Part shown: positions 41,271 to 49,600 of the stretch, piece by piece
Layout of the letters: each line of letters opens with the position of its first letter
Numbering within the stretch: the first letter of the stretch is position 1
From: Bacillota bacterium
GTDB lineage: Bacteria > Bacillota > Clostridia > Christensenellales > Aristaeellaceae
Length of the DNA stretch: 64,000 nt
NCBI GenBank assembly: GCA_023416585.1
Contig: JAEZHM010000117.1
Location: 9,957-73,956, forward strand
Direction: 5' to 3'
Program-made: the position numbers and the translations under genes
The notes under the pieces: generated by a model
The model's database searches: none
What the model was told of the DNA's origin: nothing
What the model saw: only the letters and a program-made list of their open reading frames with translations

Positions 41271-43007
41271 TCACGCAGCCTTATCCAGGGCAGCATCCTG
41301 GGGCAATACCTGTATGCGGTCCTGGCCGTATGGATCGGCGTAGTCCTCACCTACCGTACCATTCAGGAAATCCCGGATGTAGGTGATGAGAACCTGATTG
41401 TCCAGAATCACGGGCTGCACCAAAACCTTATTGTCACGGAACATGTTGATGCCGTCGCCGCCGTCCAGCAGCATGTAGTTGTGGGAAGCCAGGGTATAGG
41501 TCTTGTTCGGGTCGATGGGCTGCCCGCCTACCAGCACGTCCTTCACGCGGCGCTCGCCGGCCACCTTCACAAAGCTCTTCTTGTCATCCGTCTCCACGGT
41601 GGAAGCCACAGTCGTGTCAACGGTATAGGTAAGGCCCGAGACCTGCAGGAAGCCGCCGTTTTCTTCCGGCGCCAGCCGCGCGGCCATCTCCAGCGCGTCC
41701 AGTATCTCCTGGCCTGTGGCCTCCACAACGCAGCCCACGTTGTTGAAGGGATGCACCGAAATCACCTCGCCGAAGGTAATATCCCCGGTATCGATGTCGG
41801 CGCGGACGCCGCCGCCGTTGACAAAGGCGATATCCGCCGGGCCGAATTCATCCCCGGTCTTGCCGTTGCCCAGCACAAAACGGTAGGCGTCTGCGCACAG
41901 GTCGCCCAGGTTAGTTTCCCCAACGCGGACCCTGCGGTTGCCGGTCGCGGGATCTTGGGTGGTCAGCGCCACATCGGTATGCCCGACCTTTTGGGCAAGA
42001 TCCGCGGCAAACTTGTTCTCGATTTCCGTGATGAAAGCAAGGGTCTCCAGGTTCTGCTGCGTATATCCGCTGATCAATTGGGTTGTAATGGTTCCGTCGG
42101 CCTTTATCGTCATGCGGCCGATGTCGGCAAGCTTGGTACCGGTTTGGGTGAGCACCACTTGCTTGGAGCCGTCCTTGTTGGGGTGAAGCTCGCTTGCCAC
42201 GGTGCTATGGGAATGCCCGTCGATGAAGGCGTCAATGCCCGTGGTATTGGCAATGACATCGGTGGAGCACCAGGGACTGGACTGGGAGTCGACGCCCAGA
42301 TGTCCAACGGCAATCACGGTGCCGGCGCCCTCTTTCCTGGCCGCGTCCACAGCCGCCTGTACCGCAGCGTACAGGTCCTTGCCGTTGTTGGCCTCGCAGA
42401 AGCCGTAGATATAGGTCCCGCTTTCGTCCTGGAAGTAAGCGGGTGTGGACTTGGTGAAGGATTCGGGCGTGGTGACGCCCACATAGGCAATCTTCCGCTC
42501 CCCGTAGGCGATAATGGCATAGGGCGCGTAGACCAGCTTGTTGGTTTTCAGGTCCGTGAAGTTGCAGGAGATCACCTTGGCCTTCATCTGCCCCATCAGT
42601 TCCTGCATGCGAGCCATGCCGTAGTCAAACTCATGGTTACCCGGCACGAAAAGCGTGTACCCCACCTGGTTCATGATATCCGTAAGGTAGGAACCCTTGG
42701 ACATGGTCCCGATGGCGTCGCCCTGCAGCGCGTCCCCCGCGTCCAGCAGCGTCACATTCTCCGCCCCCAAAAGGGCCGCCATTTCGTCCCGGTAGGCCGC
42801 CACACCGGCATAGCCGATATTGGTGAGCTTCCCTTCCTTATCCGTCTTTGCATCCACCGCGCAGTGCACATCGTTGGTGTACAAAATGACGATGTCACCC
42901 GCCGTGGGTTCTTCCCCGCCCGCGGTTTGCGCGAAAGCAGCGGGCATCATGCCCAGAGCCAGCGTCAGGACAAGCAGGATGGCGGCAATCTTCTTCCAAG
43001 TGTTCAT
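41271..43007 (-). CDS. secreted 5'-nucleotidase/2',3'-cyclic phosphodiesterase family protein (UshA-like)
   Basis: A 578-residue exported metallophosphatase. After a signal peptide (ending AAFAQTAG) the calcineurin-like domain shows all metal motifs: YTNDVHC (near 43), DAGDALQGDAIG (near 91), PGNHEFDYG (near 122), AVGHLG (near 233) and DGHSHS (near 262). The 5'-nucleotidase C-terminal substrate domain starts around 350 (NLGDLCADAYR; FVNGGGVRADIDTGDITFGEV; GGDGINMF). Members remove phosphate from extracellular nucleotides for salvage. GGGAGGG lies 5 nt before the ATG. No sortase signal or S-layer domain, so it is probably released. It ends in the hairpin at 41179-41225. A remnant of its 3' end occurs at 39906. 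Confidence 0.9.
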   Translation of the reverse strand: MNTWKKIAAILLVLTLALGMMPAAFAQTAGGEEPTAGDIVILYTNDVHCAVDAKTDKEGKLTNIGYAGVAAYRDEMAALLGAENVTLLDAGDALQGDAIGTMSKGSYLTDIMNQVGYTLFVPGNHEFDYGMARMQELMGQMKAKVISCNFTDLKTNKLVYAPYAIIAYGERKIAYVGVTTPESFTKSTPAYFQDESGTYIYGFCEANNGKDLYAAVQAAVDAARKEGAGTVIAVGHLGVDSQSSPWCSTDVIANTTGIDAFIDGHSHSTVASELHPNKDGSKQVVLTQTGTKLADIGRMTIKADGTITTQLISGYTQQNLETLAFITEIENKFAADLAQKVGHTDVALTTQDPATGNRRVRVGETNLGDLCADAYRFVLGNGKTGDEFGPADIAFVNGGGVRADIDTGDITFGEVISVHPFNNVGCVVEATGQEILDALEMAARLAPEENGGFLQVSGLTYTVDTTVASTVETDDKKSFVKVAGERRVKDVLVGGQPIDPNKTYTLASHNYMLLDGGDGINMFRDNKVLVQPVILDNQVLITYIRDFLNGTVGEDYADPYGQDRIQVLPQDAALDKAA

Positions 43008-43202
43008 ACGATCCCTCCCTATGCGTTCATTTGTTGTTCAGGCTGTCCCCCATCAGGACCAGCCGTTTTCCGGGTCTTGATGATAGTATACTACAATATA
43101 GTAAATATATGGCATGAATTATGTAAAAAACATGCCAGAGCTTAAGCGGCCTCAGGCAAAGGGAACAGTTCTATGTATAAATAAACATGAATAAGTACAT
43201 GG

Positions 43203-43530
43203 TAAACCTCCCCCAGCCTCCTTCGTCTTAAGCCCCCTCCAAAAGCCTTCCCCTCGAGGGGAAGGTGGCGCCGCAGCGCCGGATGAGGTGTCCGGCACTA
43301 TCGTCTATGCAGCTATTTCCACCTCATCAGTCTCCTTCGTCGACAGCTTCCCCTCAAGGGGAAGCCTTTTGGTGAGCCTCCCTCATGGAGGCTCCGAAAC
43401 ACCGCCCCGCCAGCGGCGGAAATGGGTGGTGTGGAGGAGGCTGGCGAAACGAGCGGAACAAGCGGAGCGCAGCTCCGCGACGATTGAGCCAGATGGGATG
43501 GTGCCGCCCGCAGGCGGCGGAAGGAGGTAA
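43203..43530. repeat. composite repeat block (families A and B)
   Basis: Begins with ACCTCCCCCAGCCTCCTTCG, then a family A unit (43228-43372) nearly identical to the inner part of 37842-38069 but inverted. It continues with the GAGGAGGCTGGCGAAACG segment shared with 4010-4040 and ends with GGCGGCGGAAGGAGGT as in family B. It occupies most of the 657 bp between two genes. Confidence 0.75.
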
Positions 43531-43664
43531 AAGGGCAACTATTTTCATCCCTTGGGATGATGCAATATCATGGGTGTCCATCACTCAAGTCGGATTTACC
43601 AAAGAGAACGCAATCGCAATAACGCGGGAGGTAACCAAAGAACCATCCACATATTCCCGTATTT

Positions 43665-44999
43665 TCATTTCCCGATGCGCAAGGGTTCCTCCTTCCCATC
43701 CTTGGGAAGCACATACAGTTCCTGCCCACCTTTTTTCTTAACGGCAAGCATGCTGTCAAACACATAGATCTGGTCTACCGCAAAATCAGTAAGCTTCACA
43801 AAAGCATCCGGGCTTTCCAAGGAAACGCGGTACAGCCTGTTTTTATCTTTCGCGTTTGCAAAATACAAAGCATCCGCGTCAGAGTTGATTGCGTTTGCCT
43901 TCAAGCCCCAAAAGGCTTCTTTTTCGCCGCCCGCCAGCGGAATACGGAAAAGCGATCCGTCCTTGATGGCATAAAACAGGTAATCTTCCCCGCTTGCGCG
44001 GGAGATGGTATAAGCGTATGCCTTTTCATCCGTCAGCTTCCTGGCCGCCTCCCCGTCCAGCGCAACGCGGTACAGGCAGCCGTTCTCCGCGTTTCTTAAA
44101 TAAGCATACCCGTTATAGGGAAACACCCTGTCCGCCTGCAGTTCTTTTCCCTCGTGATAGCAGCGCATGGAAACCGCGCCTCCGCCGCCAAGCGGTATAC
44201 GCTTTAAAATGCCCTTTTCTTTCCCCTGAATATACAGCACAATCTTGTCTGTGACCGCAAGACCGGTGATCTCTTTTCCGCCAAGGTCAATAAGCGTCGC
44301 GCGCCCTTTCTTGCCTAACGGGTCACGGCATATGCGCGTAACGTAGTTTTCCTTCAAGTAGATGTCACTATCCTGTTCCGGTTCCTGATAATAACGTTGG
44401 TAGTAATAGAGGCTGGTGCCGATGGAATCCAGCCATCCGTACTCCGGGGCGGAAAACCGTTCGACTGCTTTTGCATAAGGCCTTTTGCTTTCGTAAAGCT
44501 TGTGCTTTGCGCTTACAAAATACACGGTGTCCATGTTGGGTTCCATGGTGACGCGGCCTCCGTTTATGTTGTTGGCAACGCCGGTGAGCGTGTCATTTCC
44601 CTCCCCAATGACATGGACATCCTCCCCACCCTGAATCAGCGCATCCTCAGAAAACGGATTGACCACAAGAAACATATCGCGAAACGTAGTTTCACCGTCA
44701 CCGTACGTTATCTGCAGGGAAAACGGGAACACGCCTGCCTGTTTTGGTGTGCCGTAGATAACGCCATCCTCTGTAACGGCAAGTTCTGAGGGGACGACGC
44801 TGCCGCCGCCCGCCATAGTAACCACATACGGTGCGTTATCGCCAACAACCTTGACCCTAACATGATAGTATACGCCCACCATTGCCTCCGGCAGGCTTTC
44901 GTCCGCGAATTCGACACTGCCGCCAATCGCCGATCCCATGCACCCCAGCAGCGCCATCGCACATATAAGCAATAATACGGTCATTTGCTTTATCTTCAT
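43665..44999 (-). CDS. lipoprotein with Ig-like and DUF5050-type beta-propeller domains
   Basis: A 444-residue surface lipoprotein. The signal ends in a lipobox (ALLGC, Cys20). Residues about 30-115 form a putative Ig-like domain (LPEAMVGVYYHVRVKV ... YGTPKQAGVFPFSLQITY). The rest carries repeating short strands of the DUF5050 propeller type (DTVYFVSAKHKLYE; NAENGCLYRVALDGEAARKLTD; KDGSLFRIPLAGG; NAKDKNRLYRVSLE). No catalytic residues are evident; such proteins are usually called sensors or binding proteins without proof. AAGGAG precedes the ATG by 6 nt. It stands alone between a repeat block and the blaR1-like gene. Confidence 0.8.
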   Translation of the reverse strand: MKIKQMTVLLLICAMALLGCMGSAIGGSVEFADESLPEAMVGVYYHVRVKVVGDNAPYVVTMAGGGSVVPSELAVTEDGVIYGTPKQAGVFPFSLQITYGDGETTFRDMFLVVNPFSEDALIQGGEDVHVIGEGNDTLTGVANNINGGRVTMEPNMDTVYFVSAKHKLYESKRPYAKAVERFSAPEYGWLDSIGTSLYYYQRYYQEPEQDSDIYLKENYVTRICRDPLGKKGRATLIDLGGKEITGLAVTDKIVLYIQGKEKGILKRIPLGGGGAVSMRCYHEGKELQADRVFPYNGYAYLRNAENGCLYRVALDGEAARKLTDEKAYAYTISRASGEDYLFYAIKDGSLFRIPLAGGEKEAFWGLKANAINSDADALYFANAKDKNRLYRVSLESPDAFVKLTDFAVDQIYVFDSMLAVKKKGGQELYVLPKDGKEEPLRIGK

Positions 45000-45133
45000 T
45001 TTTTCTCCTTATAAAGGTCCCAAGTCTTTAAGCGGATTTGCTATGCAAGTATTGTAAAAGGTTCGATAGTAAGAAAAGTATATAAAAAGGCACACCACAT
45101 GTCAAGGTGCCGCATATAGAGCACATACAAAAA

Positions 45134-45200
45134 CCGGGGACTGTTCCATGTGCCGGCGGAAGAGAATCAAGGCACATAGAACGTCCCCGTATTCTTTTTT
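45134..45200. repeat. REP-like inverted repeat with T run
   Basis: CCGGGGACTGTTCCATGTGC (from 45134) pairs imperfectly with GGCACATAGAACGTCCCC (45171-45188), followed by T6. The GGGGAC(T)GTTCC motif is common in Clostridial REP elements linked to Y1 transposases (family knowledge), but no transposase is present. It may act as a terminator of the blaR1-like operon or of nothing in particular. The remaining intergenic sequence 45000-45276 shows no gene. Confidence 0.55.
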
Positions 45201-45276
45201 TCACTCACGGCAGCCTGATTAAAAACCAAGTGGGGTTTGCGCTATTCGCCGCCTGTCCGGAATCCCCGTTTCCCCT

Positions 45277-47730
45277 TTATCCGTTGCTTACAGCATAGGG
45301 ATCGCTGCTGTCGAGTATCTGCCCGGTATACGCATCCAGCGTAACGAATGCCTTAAAGTTATCATATGCATCATAAAAATCGATGCGCCAGTAAGGCGAT
45401 TCGGTGCCGTAATTAGAGTAGTCCACGCCGGTTTTGAAACTTTGCATCTCCTTCTCAGGAATATTGTATTTGCTGCGCAGCTCGCTTTGGGCAAGTTCCT
45501 CGGCCTTTTCCTGGGATATAGCCTTATCGTCCGGCAAAATGGTGCGCCCATCCCCATACTTTTTACTGAAATCCGCCTTCTCGGAAAGCGGCCAGTAGCC
45601 ATAAAGCTTACCCAGCTCCTGCTCCCGCTGCGCAAGCATGAAGCTGTAGGCTGCGCGTTTTTCCTCGCTTTGTACCTCATCAAGGTAGCTCTTTGCGCCG
45701 CTGCTCTCCTGTATTTCACCCCCAGGCGACGACATGATGACCCGGTAGCTGGCGCTTAAGCCCTTTAAGCTGATTCCGATCTGCCATTTTTTCAGATCCC
45801 CTTCCATGTCGGGGATGGAGAAGAAACCAAGGTTGAAATCGTAATCATCCTGTTTCGCATTCGGAAGATCGCATTTGGTAACGAAATCGTTCCAAGCGAT
45901 AGCCACGGCAGCATCCTTTTGCAAGTCGTTTTCTTGCGGCAGTTGATAGTAATGATCGTGCATGCCGGTGTAGGTTTCTTCCAATTGGCCATACCAGGCC
46001 TTGTCTTCCAGCGACCAATCCTCCATACCCTTACCACCGTACTCGTCAACCTTTTGCTGATACAGCTTATCAAAGGTCAGCGTTTTCTGGTAACCTATGC
46101 GGTCGACATCGTTGAACCGGTTGGGCCTGAATGTATCAAACCGTTTTTGCGCAGCCTCATCCAGGACGAGGTTTTCACGCTGCACAAAGCCGTATACCCC
46201 GTCAAGCTCGATCTGATACCATTTTTGCACGCGCCCAAGCAGCGTAACCTGCGTGCCGGCTTTGATGGTATTGATAAGCGTGGAGTTCACATCGTTGAGG
46301 ATATATACGTTCACATGGCCTGTGGGTGAATCGGTTGCAAGCTTTGCTGTGGGCAGCGATGCTGGTGATGCTGACAGGTAATACACCGGTATCCAGCCGG
46401 TGATGCCGCTCAGGGTGCCATCCCCGCCCACCAGCACGTTGGCCCATCTCGTTTCGATTCCCCATTCCTTAAGCGCACTGCTTGCCCTCTCTTCAACAAT
46501 GGTCACAGGCACGCCGTTGAAATATGCCGCTATCGGAACGTCCAGATCGCCCGCGGACGGGGCAAAGGTCATCGGCGCGCCGTCCGCATCGCTGCGGGTC
46601 ACATAGGCAGTTTTCAGCTCCGCTTCATCCTTTTTAGGCTCCGGGGCAATGCCTACGGCAAATGCAAGTCCAAGGCTGGATACAGCGGCAAGCGTCGCAA
46701 GGCATACAGCCACACCAGCCCGCTTGCTTCCGCTCTCCAGAATCGCGAGGATACGGCGCTTCATGCCATTTTTACCGCTATAGAAGGAGGTGGCCATCTG
46801 TGATCTCATTTGCGTTTGCCTGCGTATGACCCTAATGATCGTTTCGGAATAGAACTTCTTGCCATCCTGTGTTTCGGTGGCTGTCACTTTTTCGTCACAG
46901 GAGCTCTCCTGCCAGAAGCCAAGCGTGCGGGAAAGCGCGTAAATGGCAGGGTTAAACCAATTCAGCGATCTTGCCACTATCAGGATTGCCCTTACCCAAA
47001 GGTCGCGCCTGACAAAATGCGTAAGCTCATGGCGTATGACCAGCGGCAATTCGTTCAAAGTCAGATCCTCATCCGGCAAAAGCAAGCGCGGGCGGGCAAG
47101 GCCAATCATCATCGGGCTGTTGACGATGGGGCAAAGCATAAGCTTTACATGCCGCTTTATCCGAAGGCATTGCTTTTCCGCTTCAAGGACTTTATGTATA
47201 TCCGGGTCGGACACCGGCTTTTGCCAGCGGCGCACCGTGCGCAGAAACAGGGCGTGGCGCAATAACATCACCGCAAGGGATACCGCCGCGCCCAACAGCC
47301 ATATGAGCGCCGCAAGCATTGCCCATGTCATGGGTCCGGCCGGTGCTGCGGGAATGTTGTTGGTAACATAGGCGGTTGCGGCCTCACTTACAAAAGTACC
47401 TGATACAAGCACATCATTGCCGTCCCTCTCAGGTTTCACGGAAACGTTATCGTTCTTAAAGGCTTCATTGGTGTTTGACGCCGCCCCTTCTTTATTTGCC
47501 ACCGCGAAAACCGGGTGCGCCATGGCGGCGGGCATTTTTGCCACAAGCACCGGCTGAGACGGTATAAACCGCAGCGGAACAAGAAAGCCCAATAGCGCCA
47601 CCAGCCAGGCAATGTACAGCGTTTTGGCTTTATAGCGCCTGCCCAAAAAGGGCGACGCGATCAGCAGTATTGCTATGACCGCCGCCATGGCCACGGAACA
47701 GGATAGATACGCCTGAAACAGATCCGTCAC
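45277..47730 (-). CDS. BlaR1/MecR1-type M56 membrane metallopeptidase with large sensor tail
   Basis: An 817-residue membrane protein. Hydrophobic segments lie near 10-30, 38-55, 132-158 and 338-360. The cytoplasmic M56 zinc-protease domain has HELTH (His234, Glu235, His238) and the third ligand in QESSCDE (Glu275). BlaR1 proteases cleave or inactivate BlaI on signal. The C-terminal 450 residues do not look like a penicillin-binding domain: they contain SH3-like repeats (about 390-540, with TAYVTRSDADGAPM and GHVNVYILNDVNSTLINTIKAGTQV) and a PepSY-like end (YWRIDFYDAYDNFKAFVTLDAYTGQILDSSDPYA). The start is GTG 47730, overlapping the blaI-like stop by 4 bp. The signal sensed may be cell-wall stress other than beta-lactams. 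Confidence 0.88.
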   Translation of the reverse strand: MTDLFQAYLSCSVAMAAVIAILLIASPFLGRRYKAKTLYIAWLVALLGFLVPLRFIPSQPVLVAKMPAAMAHPVFAVANKEGAASNTNEAFKNDNVSVKPERDGNDVLVSGTFVSEAATAYVTNNIPAAPAGPMTWAMLAALIWLLGAAVSLAVMLLRHALFLRTVRRWQKPVSDPDIHKVLEAEKQCLRIKRHVKLMLCPIVNSPMMIGLARPRLLLPDEDLTLNELPLVIRHELTHFVRRDLWVRAILIVARSLNWFNPAIYALSRTLGFWQESSCDEKVTATETQDGKKFYSETIIRVIRRQTQMRSQMATSFYSGKNGMKRRILAILESGSKRAGVAVCLATLAAVSSLGLAFAVGIAPEPKKDEAELKTAYVTRSDADGAPMTFAPSAGDLDVPIAAYFNGVPVTIVEERASSALKEWGIETRWANVLVGGDGTLSGITGWIPVYYLSASPASLPTAKLATDSPTGHVNVYILNDVNSTLINTIKAGTQVTLLGRVQKWYQIELDGVYGFVQRENLVLDEAAQKRFDTFRPNRFNDVDRIGYQKTLTFDKLYQQKVDEYGGKGMEDWSLEDKAWYGQLEETYTGMHDHYYQLPQENDLQKDAAVAIAWNDFVTKCDLPNAKQDDYDFNLGFFSIPDMEGDLKKWQIGISLKGLSASYRVIMSSPGGEIQESSGAKSYLDEVQSEEKRAAYSFMLAQREQELGKLYGYWPLSEKADFSKKYGDGRTILPDDKAISQEKAEELAQSELRSKYNIPEKEMQSFKTGVDYSNYGTESPYWRIDFYDAYDNFKAFVTLDAYTGQILDSSDPYAVSNG

Positions 47731-48113
47731 TTAACGCCGCCCCCTTTCTGCTCCTTCAGCCAGGCAGTCAGATCGTCCAGCTCCGTTTCGCTGAGGCGCT
47801 CGCTTTGCAGCGCATTCAAGAGGCTGGCGTAGCTGTTTTTATGGTAATGGCTCACAAAGCACTCCGTCTCCATGCGCAGGTATTCCTCCCGGGTGATGAC
47901 AGGATAGAATGCGCGCTCGCGCCCAAGGCCCTTTTCCACGCGCAGAAAGCCGCGCTCCGTCAGTCTTGCGAAAAGCGATACCACCGTTTGAATTTTCCAG
48001 CCTTTTTCCCGGCCGATTCTTTCCATCACCATGGAGGTGGTTACCGGGGGAAGGCAGTTCCAAAGGTAATCCATGATCTCAAATTCTGTATCGGGCAAGC
48101 GTTGTGATTTCAT
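47727..48113 (-). CDS. BlaI/MecI/CopY family transcriptional repressor
   Basis: A 128-residue winged-helix repressor: LPDTEFEIMDYLWNCLPPVTTSMV at the start, the recognition region GREKGWKIQTVVSLFARLTERGFLRVEK, and a C-terminal dimerisation helix (ETELDDLTAWLKEQKGG). BlaI proteins act as dimers and are removed by the partner protease encoded next. GGAG lies 9 nt before the ATG. A consensus promoter precedes it, and three copies of a 14-bp motif (TAAGAC then GG(C/T)GTA) cover this promoter and the divergent one, so it probably represses its own operon and the propeller genes at 48372 and 49601. Confidence 0.9.
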   Translation of the reverse strand: MKSQRLPDTEFEIMDYLWNCLPPVTTSMVMERIGREKGWKIQTVVSLFARLTERGFLRVEKGLGRERAFYPVITREEYLRMETECFVSHYHKNSYASLLNALQSERLSETELDDLTAWLKEQKGGGVK

Positions 48114-48220
48114 TTTAGGCTGCTCCTTCCATACGGATAATGCTATGTTTGCCGGGCCGCTCCCTATGAAGCTGCGGCCGCGGCTAGCTGATGATGTTGA
48201 TAAGACACGGCGTAGTTTAA

Positions 48221-48249
48221 ATAATACATACCGTCTTACTATTTGTCAA
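48221..48249 (-). promoter_or_regulatory. sigma-A promoter of the blaI-blaR1-like operon
   Basis: On the minus strand TTGACA (plus 48244-48249), 17 bp, TATTAT (plus 48221-48226). Confidence 0.8.
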
Positions 48250-48301
48250 CAGTTTACATGTATTAATTTCCATGTTTTACATTTGTGCGCCAGTTTTCCA
48301 G

Positions 48302-48330
48302 TTGACAGGAAACGGTGTGTGGTGTAGTCT
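48302..48330 (+). promoter_or_regulatory. sigma-A promoter of the propeller genes
   Basis: TTGACA (48302-48307), 17 bp, TAGTCT (48325-48330), with the candidate operator immediately downstream. Confidence 0.7.
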
Positions 48331-48371
48331 GTTTGTAAGACGCGGTGTAATAAATGACGGAGGTGAACCGT

Positions 48372-49559
48372 TTGAAACGTTCGCTTGCAGCATTGTTGCT
48401 ATTCCTTTTGCTGCTTCCTCTTACCTATGCCATAGCGGAGGAGGCTTCTAATGCGGCACAAAGCCCCATCCGGTTTGGCGGAAGCGGCGACGACTCTATC
48501 GTAAGAGACACTGTGCTGCCGCTAGAAAGCGGCAACCTGCTGCTCTCCATTTCAACCCACAGGGGCAGGAGCGGACAGGCGGAAACGAAGCGCTCAAACA
48601 CATGGGCATGGCTGATCTGCTTAAAGCCTGACGGATCTACCTTGTGGGAAACGGAGTTTGGCGAAGAACGTGGTACAACATCCTTTGGCAGCCTGACCGA
48701 GCAGCCCGGTGAGACGGTAACGGGATATCTTTATTACAGCATCGATCAGCATAGCCAGTACCGGCAAAAGCAAACCTATTCCCTCAAGGATGGGTCGCTT
48801 TTATGGCAGGGTGAGCGCGAGTCCATGACAGATCCCAATATCTATGTCACCATCAATACAGCCGGTTCGCGCTACCTGCGCGAGGAAACGCATGATTCGC
48901 AGGCAAAATGCGAACCGCGCTATTACCAGTTGGAGGAAACGGACGGAACGGTTGTATGGCGTGTGGAATCGGAAAGTATTGGCTTGCGCTTATGTGAAGG
49001 CGCCCTCAGCGCTCCTAAGGGCACGCTGCTCTACGGCTGTCATAAAGAGGCTGGGACAAGGGGTGAAAAGGCCAAGGCGCTGCTGATGGACGACCGGGGA
49101 GAAGTGATGTGGTCCATGACAATGGATGACTTGAATGATGCCAGGCTGATGTTTGGGTTGGCGGCCGGCAATGACCGCGCGCTGCTGGCCGGTGTCAGCC
49201 GCGACCCGCATGAGCGCTTTCTGATCCTTATCGACACCAAAACAGGCAGCGAGCTATGGCGCAGGCAATACCGCGATGAAGGAGATACAATCCATCCCAT
49301 AAGCGCGCAGCTTGAAACGGAACAGGGATTTTTGCTGGCCGATGTTGATGCAAGAGATCACTCCGGGTTCATTTACATGTTGGTGGAGGCAGACGGCACC
49401 GAACATAAGCCGTGGCAAGTAACATTCAGGGATACAGCCTTCGTCGGTCTGAACCTGTTTCAATGGAACAAAGAAGCCTGGGCGGCATACAACATCGAGC
49501 AGGATGGCGATACAGATGTGATGCTGGAAAGGCTGTTAATCCCCGAACAGGCGCCATGA
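48372..49559 (+). CDS. exported PQQ-like beta-propeller protein, function unknown
   Basis: A 395-residue protein. The frame is open from an ATG at 48354, but that ATG lies before the ribosome site; TTG 48372 has GGAGGTG 6 nt upstream and gives a clean signal peptide (MKRSLAALLLFLLLLPLTYAIAEEA). The mature part shows repeating blades of the pattern x-W-x-x-x-hydrophobic after DG/TG turns (NTWAWLICLKPDGSTLWETEF; GSLLWQGERES; TDGTVVWRVESE; DDRGEVMWSMTMD; TKTGSELWRRQY), as in PQQ-type propellers. No enzyme motif. A homologue follows 41 bp after the stop, and both are divergent from blaI. A role as envelope sensor or scaffold is only inferred. Confidence 0.78.
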   Translation: MKRSLAALLLFLLLLPLTYAIAEEASNAAQSPIRFGGSGDDSIVRDTVLPLESGNLLLSISTHRGRSGQAETKRSNTWAWLICLKPDGSTLWETEFGEERGTTSFGSLTEQPGETVTGYLYYSIDQHSQYRQKQTYSLKDGSLLWQGERESMTDPNIYVTINTAGSRYLREETHDSQAKCEPRYYQLEETDGTVVWRVESESIGLRLCEGALSAPKGTLLYGCHKEAGTRGEKAKALLMDDRGEVMWSMTMDDLNDARLMFGLAAGNDRALLAGVSRDPHERFLILIDTKTGSELWRRQYRDEGDTIHPISAQLETEQGFLLADVDARDHSGFIYMLVEADGTEHKPWQVTFRDTAFVGLNLFQWNKEAWAAYNIEQDGDTDVMLERLLIPEQAP

Positions 49560-49600
49560 TCCTGACAATAAACGACAGAACCTTATAAGGAGGAGAACCT

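Larger units (their letters stand above)
48201..48349. promoter_or_regulatory. divergent control region with three candidate BlaI operators
   Basis: TAAGACACGGCGTA (48201-48214) lies at the expected start of the minus transcript. Its inverted relative TAAGACGGTATGTA (48225-48238, minus strand) lies in the spacer of the minus promoter. TAAGACGCGGTGTA (48336-48349) covers the start of the plus transcript. A separate TACATGTA palindrome (48255-48262), like the cores of known BlaI sites, lies between the promoters. Which motif is bound is not known. Confidence 0.6.

Noticed and set aside
41481..43145. A 554-codon open frame antisense to the 5'-nucleotidase gene
   Set aside because: It mirrors a gene with complete metal-binding motifs and signal peptide; its own translation has no recognisable domain and no ribosome site. 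GC-rich codon structure of the real gene explains it.
3957..43530. Repeated palindromes considered as a CRISPR array
   Set aside because: Copies are far apart, in both orientations, with no regular spacing or unique spacers, and no cas genes are present.
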